A stretch of 64,000 bases of DNA, taken from Ensifer sp. BR816 (GTDB taxonomy: Bacteria; Pseudomonadota; Alphaproteobacteria; Rhizobiales; Rhizobiaceae). The position numbers were made by a program, and so were the translations under genes. Where the stretch lies: contig NZ_KB905370.1 of assembly GCF_000378985.1 (NCBI RefSeq), positions 5,685,513-5,749,512 of the forward strand, read 5' to 3'. The notes under the pieces were generated by a model, which had not been told where the DNA came from, searched no databases, and worked only from the letters and a program-made list of their open reading frames with translations. Shown piece after piece: positions 41,650 to 51,777 of the stretch (position 1 is the first letter of the stretch; every line of letters begins with the position of its first letter).

Positions 41650-44600
41650 TCAAGCTTCGAAATAGCTCTGCAGCGGACGCACTTCGAGGCTCCCGGCCTT
41701 CAGTGCCTTGATGGCGCGTGCGGCGGCTTCCGCTCCGGCCATCGTCGTATAGTAGGGGACCTTCTGCATCAGGGTGGCGCGACGGAGTGACTTCGAGTCG
41801 GAGATCGCCTTGTTGCCGTCCGTCGTGTTGATGACAAGCTGGATCTGGCGGTTGCGGATGGCGTCCTCGACATGCGGCCGGCCTTCCAGCACCTTGTTGA
41901 CCTTGGTGGCCGTGATGCCCTGCTCGCCCAGGAACCGGGCAGTGCCGCCGGTTGCCATCACCTTGAAGCCGATTTCCGCCAGAACCCGGATGGCCGGCAG
42001 CACCCGTGCCTTGTCCTCGTCGCGAACCGAGACGAACACCGTTCCGTCACGCGGCAGGTCGACGCCGGCGCCGAGCTGGGACTTGGCGAAAGCCAGCGCA
42101 TAGTCGGTGTCGAGGCCGATCACTTCGCCGGTCGAGCGCATTTCCGGGCCGAGCAGCGTATCGACGCCCGGGAAGCGGGCGAACGGGAACACGGCCTCCT
42201 TGACGGCAATATGCTTCAGATTGCGTGGATCCGGCTTCTTGCCATAAGCCGCGATCGCCTGGTCAAGGGATTCGCCGGCCATCACGCGCGCGGCGATCTT
42301 CGCAATCGGCGCGCCGATCGTCTTGGCGACGAAGGGAACGGTGCGCGACGCACGCGGATTGACTTCGAGCACGTAGATCGTGCCATCCTTGATGGCGAAC
42401 TGCACGTTCATCAAGCCGCCGACGTTGAGCGCCTTGGCAAGTGCCGCCGTCTGCCGCTCGAGTTCGTCGACGAGGTTCGTGTCGAGCGAGTGCACCGGCA
42501 GTGAACAGGCCGAGTCTCCGGAGTGAATGCCGGCCTCTTCGATATGCTCCATGATACCGGATACGAAGACGTCCTTGCCGTCGCAGAGGCAATCGACATC
42601 GACTTCGATCGCGTTGGTCAGATAGCTGTCGAAGAGCAGCGGGTTCTTGCCGAGCAGCGTGTTGATCTGGCCCGTCTTGTCGTTGGGATAACGCTGTTTG
42701 ATGTCTTCCGGTACGAGGCCCGGAACCGTATCGAGCAGGTAGGTCTGCAGCATGCTTTCCGAATGGATGATCTGCATCGCGCGGCCGCCGAGAACATAGG
42801 ACGGGCGCACGACGAGCGGGAAGCCGATTTCGGCGGCGACGAGGCGCGCCTGCTCGACGGAGTAGGCGATGCCGTTGCGCGGCTGGTTGAGGTCGAGCTT
42901 CATCAGAAGCTTCTGGAAGCGGTCCCGGTCCTCGGCCAGATCGATCGCGTCGGGAGCCGTGCCGAGGATCGGAATACCGTTCTTCTCAAGCGCCTCGGCA
43001 AGCTTCAGCGGTGTCTGGCCGCCGAACTGCACGATGACGCCATGCAGCGTGCCGTTTTCCTGTTCGGCGCGCATGATTTCGATCACGTCTTCCGCCGTCA
43101 GCGGCTCGAAATAGAGCCGGTCGGAGGTGTCATAGTCGGTCGAAACGGTTTCCGGGTTGCAGTTGATCATGATCGATTCATAGCCGGCGTCCTTGAGCGC
43201 GAAGGCCGCGTGGCAGCAGCAATAGTCGAACTCGATCCCCTGGCCGATCCGGTTCGGGCCGCCACCCAGGATGACGACCTTCTTGCGATCGGAAACCTGT
43301 GCCTCGGAGCGGGCGGCGCCAACGAACGGCGTTTCATAGGTCGAATACATATAGGCGGTCGGCGAGGCGAACTCCGCCGCGCAGGTGTCGATACGCTTGT
43401 AGACCGGGCGGACGTTCAGCGCGTTGCGCAGTTCCGCGACTTCCTTCGGTCGCTTGCCGGTGAGCGTCGCGAGCCGCGCATCGGAGAAACCCATCGCCTT
43501 CAGCATTCTCAGGTTTTCGGCATCCTGCGGCAATCCGTGCTCGCGGATACGGGCCTCCATGTCGACGATCGCCTTGAACTGGGCGATGAACCACGGATCG
43601 ATCTTGCAGGCCTCGTGCACTTCCGCCTCGGTCATGCCAAGGCGCAGCGCCTGGGCGACCATGCGCAGGCGGTCGGGGGTCGGCGTGCCGAGCGCCGCAC
43701 GGATGGCGTTGCGGCCATCGCCGTCGGCGTCGAAATCGGGAACTTCGATCTCGTCGAGACCGGTGAGCCCTGTTTCAAGCCCTCGAAGCGCCTTCTGCAG
43801 CGATTCCGCAAAAGTGCGGCCAATCGCCATGACTTCGCCGACCGATTTCATTGCGGTGGTCAGGGTCGGCTCGGCGCCGGGGAACTTTTCGAAGGCGAAG
43901 CGCGGGATCTTGGTAACGACATAGTCGATCGACGGTTCGAAGGACGCAGGCGTGGCTCCCCCGGTGATGTCGTTGTCCAGTTCGTCAAGCGTATAGCCGA
44001 TGGCGAGCTTGGCGGCGATCTTGGCGATCGGGAAGCCGGTCGCCTTGGAGGCCAGCGCCGAAGAACGCGAGACGCGCGGGTTCATCTCGATGACCACCAG
44101 GCGGCCGTTTTCCGGATTGACCGCGAACTGCACGTTCGATCCGCCGGTCTCAACGCCGATCTCGCGCAACACCGCGATCGAGGCGTTGCGCATGATCTGA
44201 TATTCCTTGTCCGTCAGGGTCAGCGCCGGCGCAACGGTGATGGAATCGCCTGTATGCACACCCATCGGGTCGATGTTTTCGATCGAGCAGATGATGATGC
44301 AATTGTCCGCCTTGTCGCGGACGACTTCCATTTCATATTCCTTCCAGCCGAGGACCGATTCTTCGATCAGGACCTCGGTCGTCGGCGACGCATCGAGGCC
44401 GCTGCCGACGATCTCGAAGAATTCCGAGCGGTTGTAGGCGATGCCGCCTCCCGTCCCGCCGAGCGTGAAAGAGGGGCGGATGATTGCCGGCAGGCCGACA
44501 TCGTCGAGCGCCTGCGCGGCGATTGCCATTGCATGGTTCACATAGCGCTGCTTGCGGTCGCCTTCGCCGAGGTTCCACTTGTTCTCGAGGTCGTCGAGCG

Positions 44601-45141
44601 CGGTGTCGAGTTCGGCGCCGGCGAATTTGGCCTTGAGCGCGGCGCGCTCCGCCTCATGCGCCTTGCGATCCTGGTCCTTGATGTCGGTGGCGTTCGCCAG
44701 CCGCGACTTCGGCGTTTCGAGCCCGATCTTGGCCATCGCCTCGCGGAAGAGCGCCCGGTCCTCGGCCTTGTCGATCGCATCGGGCTTGGCACCGATCATC
44801 TCGACATTATAGCGATCGAGGACACCCATCCGCCGCAGGGACAGCGCCGTGTTCAAGGCCGTCTGGCCGCCCATGGTCGGCAGCAGCGCATCGGGGCGTT
44901 CCTTGGCGATGATCTTGGCCACCACCTCGGGCGTGATCGGTTCGACATAGGTCGCATCCGCCAGACCCGGATCGGTCATGATCGTCGCCGGGTTTGAGTT
45001 GACGAGGATGACGCGATAGCCTTCCTCCTTGAGCGCCTTGCAAGCCTGAGTGCCGGAATAATCGAATTCGCATGCCTGGCCGATCACGATCGGCCCCGCG
45101 CCGATGATGAGGATCGATTTGATATCTTGGCGCTTCGGCAT
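41650..45141 (-). CDS. carB: Carbamoyl-phosphate synthase large subunit
   Basis: A 1163-aa enzyme that makes carbamoyl phosphate for arginine and pyrimidine synthesis. Two homologous ATP-grasp halves are seen: [19 protein letters not shown] near the start and [19 protein letters not shown] near residue 570. The C terminus has an allosteric MGS-like domain ([26 protein letters not shown]). ATG 45141 (MPKRQDIKS) is preferred; another ATG lies three codons upstream. The small subunit carA is not nearby. An intrinsic terminator ends only 28 nt before the start codon. Confidence 0.95.
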   Translation of the reverse strand: MPKRQDIKSILIIGAGPIVIGQACEFDYSGTQACKALKEEGYRVILVNSNPATIMTDPGLADATYVEPITPEVVAKIIAKERPDALLPTMGGQTALNTALSLRRMGVLDRYNVEMIGAKPDAIDKAEDRALFREAMAKIGLETPKSRLANATDIKDQDRKAHEAERAALKAKFAGAELDTALDDLENKWNLGEGDRKQRYVNHAMAIAAQALDDVGLPAIIRPSFTLGGTGGGIAYNRSEFFEIVGSGLDASPTTEVLIEESVLGWKEYEMEVVRDKADNCIIICSIENIDPMGVHTGDSITVAPALTLTDKEYQIMRNASIAVLREIGVETGGSNVQFAVNPENGRLVVIEMNPRVSRSSALASKATGFPIAKIAAKLAIGYTLDELDNDITGGATPASFEPSIDYVVTKIPRFAFEKFPGAEPTLTTAMKSVGEVMAIGRTFAESLQKALRGLETGLTGLDEIEVPDFDADGDGRNAIRAALGTPTPDRLRMVAQALRLGMTEAEVHEACKIDPWFIAQFKAIVDMEARIREHGLPQDAENLRMLKAMGFSDARLATLTGKRPKEVAELRNALNVRPVYKRIDTCAAEFASPTAYMYSTYETPFVGAARSEAQVSDRKKVVILGGGPNRIGQGIEFDYCCCHAAFALKDAGYESIMINCNPETVSTDYDTSDRLYFEPLTAEDVIEIMRAEQENGTLHGVIVQFGGQTPLKLAEALEKNGIPILGTAPDAIDLAEDRDRFQKLLMKLDLNQPRNGIAYSVEQARLVAAEIGFPLVVRPSYVLGGRAMQIIHSESMLQTYLLDTVPGLVPEDIKQRYPNDKTGQINTLLGKNPLLFDSYLTNAIEVDVDCLCDGKDVFVSGIMEHIEEAGIHSGDSACSLPVHSLDTNLVDELERQTAALAKALNVGGLMNVQFAIKDGTIYVLEVNPRASRTVPFVAKTIGAPIAKIAARVMAGESLDQAIAAYGKKPDPRNLKHIAVKEAVFPFARFPGVDTLLGPEMRSTGEVIGLDTDYALAFAKSQLGAGVDLPRDGTVFVSVRDEDKARVLPAIRVLAEIGFKVMATGGTARFLGEQGITATKVNKVLEGRPHVEDAIRNRQIQLVINTTDGNKAISDSKSLRRATLMQKVPYYTTMAGAEAAARAIKALKAGSLEVRPLQSYFEA

Positions 45142-45168
45142 GGTTCTCATCCGTTTTCTGGCTGCGCG

Positions 45169-45201
45169 AAAAACCGGCCGAGGTGGGAGATCACCGGCCG
45201 G
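45169..45201 (-). terminator. Intrinsic terminator in the carB leader
   Basis: On the minus strand CCGGCC-GGTG pairs with CACC-tc-GGCCGG and is followed by TTTTTCG. Only 28 nt separate it from carB, too little for a promoter, so carB transcription must read through it or be attenuated by it. Confidence 0.7.
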
Positions 45202-45226
45202 GTGCGCAATGAATGGTGTTTTCAGG

Positions 45227-45385
45227 CTAGAAGCGGCTTATAGGCAAATGTTTCTGCCAGCGGAACCCCGAAAATTCCGGAATCGACAATAAAGCGAAGA
45301 TATCCGCAGCATCGACCAAGCCGGCATCGCGCACCGAAAATCGACTGAGATCCGCGGCCCGTTCGGGAGAGGGGATCGGGAACAC
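45227..45385 (-). CDS. Possible 52-aa protein or leader ORF upstream of carB
   Basis: The frame starts at GTG 45385 with GGAG nine nt before it and stops at TAG 45229-45227. It reads as plausible protein ([20 protein letters not shown]; ends KHLPISRF). The frame is open about 28 codons further upstream but offers no start there. It lies immediately before the terminator in the carB leader. It could be a small gene, a leader peptide, or the tail of a decayed gene. No homologue is known to me. Confidence 0.35.
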   Translation of the reverse strand: MFPIPSPERAADLSRFSVRDAGLVDAADIFALLSIPEFSGFRWQKHLPISRF

Positions 45386-45519
45386 TTCGTCTCGCTCCGG
45401 GGGCGCCGGAAGGTGCCCGGCAATCAGTTCAGCGACGCGGCATGGCCAAGGCCGGCATCGGATCGGCTAGATCAGAGCAAAAATGACCCGGTCGATGAAA
45501 CCGCCCAGCAGCGATTGCG

Positions 45520-45548
45520 TTTTACATGGGTCGCCGTGCGGGCCTATA
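45520..45548 (+). promoter_or_regulatory. Predicted promoter of the metallopeptidase gene
   Basis: TTTTAC (45520-45525), a 17-nt spacer and CTATAA (45543-45548), 47 nt upstream of the ATG. Confidence 0.4.
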
Positions 45549-45595
45549 ACTAGTCAACGCGCCAAGGTAGAAGCGACGTCTTCGGAGGAATAATC

Positions 45596-46534
45596 ATGGA
45601 ATGGAAGGGTCGCCGCCAGTCCAGCAATGTCGAGGATCAGCGGGGTGCGAGCCCCGGCGGCCTTGGAGGCGGCCCCTTCGGCCGCGGCGGAGGATTCCGC
45701 ATCCCGACCGGCGGTGGCGGCATGCGTCGCGCCGGCGGCGGCTTGAGCTTCGGCACGATCATCTTCCTCGTCATTCTTTATTTCGTGCTGAAAGCCATGG
45801 GCATCGACATGCTTCAGGTTCTCGAGGGTGGTCCGGTGAACATGCCGGGCTTCGAACAGAGCGACGGTTCGCAGACGCCGCGCGGCTCGGCCGAAGAGGA
45901 GGAAATGAAGGCCTTCATGGCGACGGTACTCGCGGAAACGGAGGATACCTGGAACGGCATCTTCCAGGCTGGCGGCGAGCAATACCAGGAGCCAAGGCTC
46001 GTGCTCTTCAGCGGGTCCGTCCAGTCGGCCTGCGGCTTCGCTTCGGCTGCCTCGGGTCCCTTCTATTGCCCGGGCGACCGCAAGGTCTATCTCGATATGA
46101 CCTTCTTCGAGGAACTCACGCAGAAGTTCGATGCGGCCGGCGACTTCGCTCAGGCCTATGTCCTGGCGCACGAGGTGGGCCATCACGTTCAGAACCTGCT
46201 CGGCGTCCTTCCGAAGTTCAATCAGATGCGCCAGCGCATGAGCGAAGTCGAGGCAAACCAGATGTCGATCCGCGTCGAGTTGCAGGCGGATTGCTTTGCT
46301 GGAATCTGGGGCAAATATACCGAGCAGAAGGGCTTGCTGGAGCGCGGCGACCTCGAAGAGGCGCTGAATGCTGCCACTCAGATCGGCGACGACACGCTGC
46401 AGAAACGCATGCAGGGCTATGTGGTACCGGAGAGCTTCAACCACGGGACGTCCGAGCAGCGGATGAAGTGGTTCAAGCGCGGTTTCGACAGCGGCAAGAT
46501 GGCGGACTGCGATACTTTCTCCGGCTCGGTCTAA
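45596..46534 (+). CDS. YpfJ-type neutral zinc metallopeptidase
   Basis: A 312-aa membrane-anchored putative zinc peptidase. A Gly/Arg-rich cytosolic N terminus is followed by one transmembrane segment (about residues 60-78). The catalytic domain has the zinc motif in VLAHEVGHHVQNLL and a downstream Glu-containing ELQADCFAGIW. The C terminus ends with conserved CDTFSGSV. The start follows GGAGGAAT. The substrate is unknown; the family is widespread and poorly studied. Confidence 0.85.
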   Translation: MEWKGRRQSSNVEDQRGASPGGLGGGPFGRGGGFRIPTGGGGMRRAGGGLSFGTIIFLVILYFVLKAMGIDMLQVLEGGPVNMPGFEQSDGSQTPRGSAEEEEMKAFMATVLAETEDTWNGIFQAGGEQYQEPRLVLFSGSVQSACGFASAASGPFYCPGDRKVYLDMTFFEELTQKFDAAGDFAQAYVLAHEVGHHVQNLLGVLPKFNQMRQRMSEVEANQMSIRVELQADCFAGIWGKYTEQKGLLERGDLEEALNAATQIGDDTLQKRMQGYVVPESFNHGTSEQRMKWFKRGFDSGKMADCDTFSGSV

Positions 46535-46542
46535 ATGCTTCG

Positions 46543-46569
46543 GCCGGACCGGGCACTGCCCGGTCCGGC
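46543..46569. terminator. Strong hairpin between convergent genes
   Basis: GCCGGACCGGGC and GCCCGGTCCGGC form a perfect 12-bp stem with a 3-nt loop, between the metallopeptidase stop and the aldo/keto reductase stop. There is no T-tract, so termination may be imperfect. Confidence 0.6.
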
Positions 46570-46576
46570 GCTTCCA

Positions 46577-47575
46577 TCATCCCTTCTTCTCGCTGTCCAT
46601 ATGGACCAGTTGCGCCTCGGGATAGCGCGCACCGGCAGCTGCGCCCTTGGGGACGGCGCGCTCGATGGCGTCAAGGTCCTTAGCGTCGAGGTGAACTGCT
46701 TGTGCGCCGAGCGCCTCCGAGAGCCGGTCGCGCCGCCGGGCGCCGACGAGCGGCACGATATCTCGGCCCTGGGCGGCGACCCAAGCGATGGCGATCTGCG
46801 CCACCGTCGCGCCCTTGTCAGCCGCAATGCGCCTCAATGCTTCGACGAGTGCGAGGTTCTGTTCGAGATTGCCTTCCTGGAAACGAGGGCTCATGGCGCG
46901 GAAGTCGCCGCTCCTGGCGGCATCCTTCTGCCAATGGCCGCTGATCAGGCCGCGCGAAAGCACGCCATAGGCGGTGATGCCTATCCCGAGTTCGCGGCAG
47001 GTCGGGAGGATCTGGTCCTCGATCCCTCGCGAGATCAACGAATATTCGATCTGCAGGTCGCTGATCGGGTGGACGGCGGCTGCCCGGCGGATCGTCTCAG
47101 CGCCGATTTCCGAGAGACCGATGTGACGAACGTATCCCGCCTTCACCATATCGGCGATCGCGCCGATCGTTTCTTCGATCGGCACGTCCGGGTCGAGTCG
47201 GGAGGGGCGATAGATATCGATATGGTCGACGCCGAGGCGCTGGAGGCTGTAGGCGAGGAAATTCCGCACTGCCTTCGGTCGTCCATCATAGCCGGACCAG
47301 CCGCCTGCCGCATCGCGCAACGCGCCGAACTTGACGCTGAGTTGCACCTGGTCACGGCGGCGGCCCGCAAGGGCCTCGCGGATCAGCATCTCGTTGTGCC
47401 CCATGCCGTAGAAATCGCCCGTGTCCAGCAGTGTGATACCGGCCTCGAGCGCGGCATGAATCGTGGCGATGCTTTCCGCACGATCCGCGGGACCGTACAT
47501 TCCCGACATGCCCATGCAGCCAAGGCCAATTGCTGAAACTTCGGGACCGGATTTGCCTAGCGAAACCATCTGCAT
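46577..47575 (-). CDS. Aldo/keto reductase
   Basis: A 332-aa NADPH-dependent AKR (AKR13-like). Residues match the family: GLGCMGMSGMYG, the catalytic Asp/Tyr in LLDTGDFYG, and KFGALR where the catalytic Lys is expected. The usual catalytic His position reads DIYRPSRLD rather than D-x-x-x-x-H, so the tetrad is Asp-Tyr-Lys with Arg or Pro in place of His. ATG 47575 follows AAGGAG at 7 nt. Divergent from a LysR gene, its probable regulator. Confidence 0.85.
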   Translation of the reverse strand: MQMVSLGKSGPEVSAIGLGCMGMSGMYGPADRAESIATIHAALEAGITLLDTGDFYGMGHNEMLIREALAGRRRDQVQLSVKFGALRDAAGGWSGYDGRPKAVRNFLAYSLQRLGVDHIDIYRPSRLDPDVPIEETIGAIADMVKAGYVRHIGLSEIGAETIRRAAAVHPISDLQIEYSLISRGIEDQILPTCRELGIGITAYGVLSRGLISGHWQKDAARSGDFRAMSPRFQEGNLEQNLALVEALRRIAADKGATVAQIAIAWVAAQGRDIVPLVGARRRDRLSEALGAQAVHLDAKDLDAIERAVPKGAAAGARYPEAQLVHMDSEKKG

Positions 47576-47639
47576 CTCATTTCTCCTTAGGAAGGCCTGC
47601 GGTCGTTTCGTTCGCTGCAACATTTACTCCCGTTCGATC

Positions 47640-47688
47640 TGTGCGATAATCCGGTTTTCACGACACAGGTTGTACGGATTTTCGCACA
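47640..47688. promoter_or_regulatory. Long inverted repeat between the AKR and LysR genes
   Basis: TGTGCGATAATCCG (47640-47653) and CGGATTTTCGCACA (47675-47688) are complementary at 13 of 14 positions, separated by 21 nt. The right arm abuts the LysR start codon. The layout fits a LysR autoregulatory and target site. Confidence 0.65.
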
Positions 47689-48591
47689 ATGAACGATCTT
47701 CCTCTTGCCGATCTCGACGCCTTTGCGGCCGTAGCGCGTGAACGCAGCTTTCGGACCGCCGCGAAGAAGCGCGGCGTATCGGCGTCCGCTCTTAGCGAGG
47801 CGCTGCGTCGGCTTGAAGCCAGGCTGGGGGTACGGCTGCTCAATCGCACCACGCGCAGCGTCACGGTGACGGAGGCGGGTAGACGCCTTGTCGAGCGGCT
47901 GGGGCCGGCGCTCGGAGAGATCGCTGGAGCTCTCGACCAGGCGGCCAGCGAACGCGACAATCCGGCCGGTGCCTTGCGGCTGAACGTGCCGACGATCGTC
48001 GCACGCGAAATTCTGCCCCCGATTGTCGGTCCTTTTCTCGCGGCGCATCCGGCGATCGCCTTGGAGGTGACGGCCGAGGATGGCTTCATCGACGTGCTTG
48101 CCGCCGGTTTCGATGCGGGCGTGCGCTACGAGGAGCGTCTCGAAAAGGATATGATCGCGATCCCGATCGGGCCGCATGTACAACGCTACGTTACTGCGGC
48201 CTCACCTGCTTATCTTGCCCGGCATGGTGTGCCGCAGCATCCGCGCGATATCCTCGAACACGCCGCCATCCGTCATCGGTTCCAGAACGGCGTTGCCTTG
48301 CCCTGGGAATTCGGCGAGGGCGAGGCGGCAATCACGGTGGCGCCGCCGCCGACGGTGCTCGCCAACGCTATCGACCTCGAGGTCAGTGCGGCTGTTGACG
48401 GTCTCGGAATCATCCGGACCTTTGAGGAGTTCCTGACGCCCGAAATCAAAGCCGGGCGGCTCGTTCCCATCCTCGAAGACTGGGTCACCAGCTTCCCCGG
48501 ACCATACCTCTACTATGCGGGTCGGAGGCACATTCCGGCGCCGCTGCGTGCCTTCGTCGATTTCCTCAAGGCACGGCAGCGTTTGCGATGA
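47689..48591 (+). CDS. LysR-family regulator
   Basis: A 300-aa LTTR with a winged helix (LDAFAAVARERSFRTAAKKRGVS; SALSEALRRLEARLG) and a type-2 periplasmic-binding-like effector domain (LRLNVPTIVAREILPP). Divergent from the aldo/keto reductase gene, which it probably controls through the 14-bp inverted repeat in the 113-nt gap. The ATG is immediately preceded by that repeat, so a normal ribosome site is lacking and the messenger may be nearly leaderless. Confidence 0.87.
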   Translation: MNDLPLADLDAFAAVARERSFRTAAKKRGVSASALSEALRRLEARLGVRLLNRTTRSVTVTEAGRRLVERLGPALGEIAGALDQAASERDNPAGALRLNVPTIVAREILPPIVGPFLAAHPAIALEVTAEDGFIDVLAAGFDAGVRYEERLEKDMIAIPIGPHVQRYVTAASPAYLARHGVPQHPRDILEHAAIRHRFQNGVALPWEFGEGEAAITVAPPPTVLANAIDLEVSAAVDGLGIIRTFEEFLTPEIKAGRLVPILEDWVTSFPGPYLYYAGRRHIPAPLRAFVDFLKARQRLR

Positions 48592-48752
48592 CTACAAGCC
48601 ATGGGCGAAGAGTCATTCACGGATGTGATCATTCCGATAAAGACCTTTGAAATGTTCTTGGATTGTTTCGCCCCAGGCGATGCGATACACCTTATTTGGT
48701 GACGTCGTTCATGTTCTGTCTCCGTATCGGCGGACAGCGGGGAGGGAGATCC

Positions 48753-50054
48753 ATGCTCGACAAGATATTCGTCCGACGCGGCCTGTTCCTCGTCTTCCTG
48801 ATCCTGCTTCTCGACATCATGGGCATCGCCATCATCGTGCCGGTGTTGCCCAGCTATCTCCAGGAATTGACCGGGGCGAATGTCGGCGAGGCGGCCATCG
48901 AGGGCGGCTGGCTGCTGCTCGTCTATTCGGGGATGCAGTTTCTCTTCGCGCCGTTGATCGGCAATTTGAGCGATCGATTTGGACGCCGACCGATCCTGCT
49001 GGCGTCGGTGCTGACTTTCGCGATCGACAACCTGATCTGCGCGCTGGCCACCAGCTACTGGATGCTCTTTGTCGGGCGCATACTTGCCGGCATCAGCGGT
49101 GCGAGCTTCGGAACCGCCTCCGCCTTCATCGCCGACGTCAGCGACGATTCGAACCGCGCCCGGAACTTCGGGTTGATCGGCATCGCCTTCGGCACGGGCT
49201 TCGCGCTCGGCCCGGTCATCGGCGGCGTCCTCGGCGAATTTGGTCCGCGCGTTCCGTTTTATGGCGCGGCCGCGCTGTCCTTCGTCAACTTCGCGATTGG
49301 TCTGTTCCTTCTCCCCGAGACACTCGCTCCGGCAAACAGACGGCGCTTCGAGTGGCACCGGGCGAATCCGCTCGGCGCACTGAAGCAGATGCGCAACTAT
49401 CCCGGGATCGGCTGGGTAGGCCTCGTCTTCTTTCTCTACTGGCTCGCCCATTCCGTCTATCCGGCTGTCTGGTCCTTCGTTTCGTCCTACCGTTACGGCT
49501 GGAGCGAGGGGCAGATCGGATTGTCGCTCGGCATTTTCGGCGTCGGCGGCGCGCTGGTGATGGCCGTCGTCTTGCCGCGCGTCGTGGGGAAGTTGGGCGA
49601 GCGAAGAACGGCAACGCTGGGCCTCGCCTTCACCGCGCTTGGCATGGCCGGTTACGCGGCCGCGTGGGAGGGATGGATGGTCTATGTCGTGATCGTCGCG
49701 ACGGCGCTCGAAAGCCTCGCCGACCCGCCACTGCGCAGCATCGCGTCCGTCCACGTGCCGCCCTCGGCGCAGGGGGAATTGCAAGGCGCCCTCACCAGCA
49801 TTTCGAGCATTACGACGATCTTGGGACCGCTCCTCTTCACGCAGATCTTTGCGGTCTTCACGAACCCGGCAGCGGCCTATTCGTTCTCCGGCGCGCCCTA
49901 TGCAGTGGCGGCATGCCTGATCGTCGCAAGTCTGTCCGTCTTCCTGTGGCGGGTGCGGGGGGTCGGCGACTACGCATTCCAGAATGCCGCGCCGACACAG
50001 AAGGACGCCCACCAGGAACAATTCGCGCCGCGCTCGCAGGCGGCTGCGGATTGA
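48753..50054 (+). CDS. TetA-like MFS exporter
   Basis: A 433-aa MFS protein with about 12 membrane segments. The loop 2-3 motif GNLSDRFGRRPILL is intact, and GIAFGTGFALGPVIGG in helix 5 matches the drug:H+ antiporter signature of the TCR/Tet subfamily. Substrate not predictable. ATG 48753 follows GGGGAGGGAG; the frame runs 30 residues further without support. A MATE exporter gene follows on the same strand. Confidence 0.83.
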   Translation: MLDKIFVRRGLFLVFLILLLDIMGIAIIVPVLPSYLQELTGANVGEAAIEGGWLLLVYSGMQFLFAPLIGNLSDRFGRRPILLASVLTFAIDNLICALATSYWMLFVGRILAGISGASFGTASAFIADVSDDSNRARNFGLIGIAFGTGFALGPVIGGVLGEFGPRVPFYGAAALSFVNFAIGLFLLPETLAPANRRRFEWHRANPLGALKQMRNYPGIGWVGLVFFLYWLAHSVYPAVWSFVSSYRYGWSEGQIGLSLGIFGVGGALVMAVVLPRVVGKLGERRTATLGLAFTALGMAGYAAAWEGWMVYVVIVATALESLADPPLRSIASVHVPPSAQGELQGALTSISSITTILGPLLFTQIFAVFTNPAAAYSFSGAPYAVAACLIVASLSVFLWRVRGVGDYAFQNAAPTQKDAHQEQFAPRSQAAAD

Positions 50055-50189
50055 TCAATTTTCTTGATGGACCGATGAAAAATTAGGCAGTTTCACCCTT
50101 GTTGCTGGCGCCCGTCCCGGTGGTGCTGTAATTCGGCATATTCCTAGAATTGATCTGTGCCCGCTGCGCCGCAGAGCGAGGATTATTCC

Positions 50190-51578
50190 ATGCTGACCGC
50201 GAACCGAGAATTTGTGCCTGCGCAAACGAACAACTCGTGGGGCACCCACTTTCGCGCCAGCATCTATCTCGGCGTGCCCTTCATCGGTGCGCAGCTCGCA
50301 CAGCTTGCCATCAACACCACCGACGTGCTGATGGTCGGCCGGCTCGGCGCCGTCCAGCTCGCTGCGATCATCCTTGCCACGCAGTTCTTCTTCACTGTCT
50401 TCATCTTCGGCAGCGGCTTCGCGAATGCCGTGGTGCCGATGGTCGCGCAAGCCCAGGGGCGGGGAGACCAAGGCTCCGTTCGCCGCGCTGTGCGCATGGG
50501 CATGTGGGTGGTCTTGCTCTACGGCCTCGTCACCGCGCCGGTCCTCTGGATGGCCGAGCCGATCCTGCTGCTCGCCGGCCAGAAGCCCGAAGTTTCGGCT
50601 CTTGCAGCGGAGTATCTCCACATCGCGCAATGGGCGATCTTCCCGAGCCTCGTCTTCATGGTGCTGCGAGCTTTTCTAAGCGGCCTGGAGCGCGCCGGGA
50701 TCATTCTCTACGTGACGCTCGCCACCTTGGTTCTCAATGCCGTTCTCTGCTACCTGTTGATCTATGGCCATTTCGGCTTTCCGGCGCTTGGTATTTTCGG
50801 CGCAGCGGTCGCAGCCCTCGGGGTCGCGCTGCTCGGTGCAGCGCTGACGATCGGCTACATACGCAGCCAACCTGAACTCGATCGGTACGAGCTGTTCGTA
50901 CGTTTCTGGCGCCCGGACTGGCCGGCCTTCCGCGAGGTCATCCATCTCGGCGTCCCGATTTCGTTGACGATCCTTGCGGAAGTGAGCCTTTTCACCGTTG
51001 CTTCGTTGCTCATGGGAACGATCGGCACGATCGAACTCGCCGCGCACGGCATTGCCCTTCAGTTCGCTTCGATAGCCTTCATGATTCCGCTCGGCCTCGC
51101 CCAGGCAGGCACGGTGCGCGTCGGTCTCGCCTACGGGAGTGGCGATCTCGTCGGCGTCCGCCGCGCCGCCATCGCCGTGCTGGCGCTCGGCTGCGGGTTC
51201 GCGGCCATCGGCAGCACGATCTTCGCTCTGTTTCCGCACCAGCTCGCGGCGCTTTATCTCGACACCGACCGTCCCGATGCGGCCGAGGTCCTTGCCTTCG
51301 CCGGCCCGCTGATCGTCATTGCCGGGGCGTTCCAGCTCGTCGACGGGCTTCAGGCGATCGCCGCCGGCATGTTGCGTGGACTGAAGGATACGACCGTGCC
51401 GATGGTGCTGGCGATGATATCCTATTGGCCGATCGGCTTCGTCTGTGCCTGGGCCTTTGCGTTTCCTTTGAGCTTCGGCGGCGTCGGCGTCTGGTTCGGG
51501 TTCGTGCTGGGGCTGGCGGCTGCAGCCCTGCTGCTCAACTGGCGCTTCTTCCGTCTGCTTCGGTCGATCCGCGAATGA
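50190..51578 (+). CDS. MATE-family efflux transporter
   Basis: A 462-aa, 12-segment MATE (NorM-like) antiporter with the twofold repeat visible (GVPFIGAQLAQLAINTTDVL in the first half, GVPISLTILAEVSLFTVASL in the second). It exports cationic drugs or metabolites using H+ or Na+. ATG 50190 follows GCGAGGA. It is 135 nt downstream of the MFS exporter, so both may be one efflux unit. Confidence 0.87.
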   Translation: MLTANREFVPAQTNNSWGTHFRASIYLGVPFIGAQLAQLAINTTDVLMVGRLGAVQLAAIILATQFFFTVFIFGSGFANAVVPMVAQAQGRGDQGSVRRAVRMGMWVVLLYGLVTAPVLWMAEPILLLAGQKPEVSALAAEYLHIAQWAIFPSLVFMVLRAFLSGLERAGIILYVTLATLVLNAVLCYLLIYGHFGFPALGIFGAAVAALGVALLGAALTIGYIRSQPELDRYELFVRFWRPDWPAFREVIHLGVPISLTILAEVSLFTVASLLMGTIGTIELAAHGIALQFASIAFMIPLGLAQAGTVRVGLAYGSGDLVGVRRAAIAVLALGCGFAAIGSTIFALFPHQLAALYLDTDRPDAAEVLAFAGPLIVIAGAFQLVDGLQAIAAGMLRGLKDTTVPMVLAMISYWPIGFVCAWAFAFPLSFGGVGVWFGFVLGLAAAALLLNWRFFRLLRSIRE

Positions 51579-51627
51579 ACACAAGGACACGTGAGGGAAG
51601 CGCGAAGGGCTTGGCAAAAAAGAAATG

Positions 51628-51655
51628 GCCGGACGGGCAGGGGATGCCGTCCGGC
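51628..51655. terminator. Stem-loop after the MATE gene
   Basis: GCCGGACGG and CCGTCCGGC, a 9-bp stem, 50 nt past the MATE stop. The T-rich side (CATTTCTTTTTT) lies on the minus strand. Confidence 0.5.
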
Positions 51656-51777
51656 TCATAATGAGCGGCCCCACCAGGGGAAGAAATGAGACCGCTTGTG
51701 GTGAAACTTCCTGGCAGAAGTTTCCTGGAGGCATTCATCTCAAAGCCACAGCGACGCCATTGCGGCTACAGTCGCCG

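Noticed and set aside
42523..44997. An 824-codon plus-strand open frame opposite carB
   Set aside because: Antisense shadow of carB; composition is typical of mirror frames and no ribosome site or domain is visible.
48647..50086. A 479-codon frame overlapping the MFS gene on the same strand
   Set aside because: The translation is Arg/Ala-rich without membrane segments; the frame at 48753 encodes a clear MFS protein with intact motifs.
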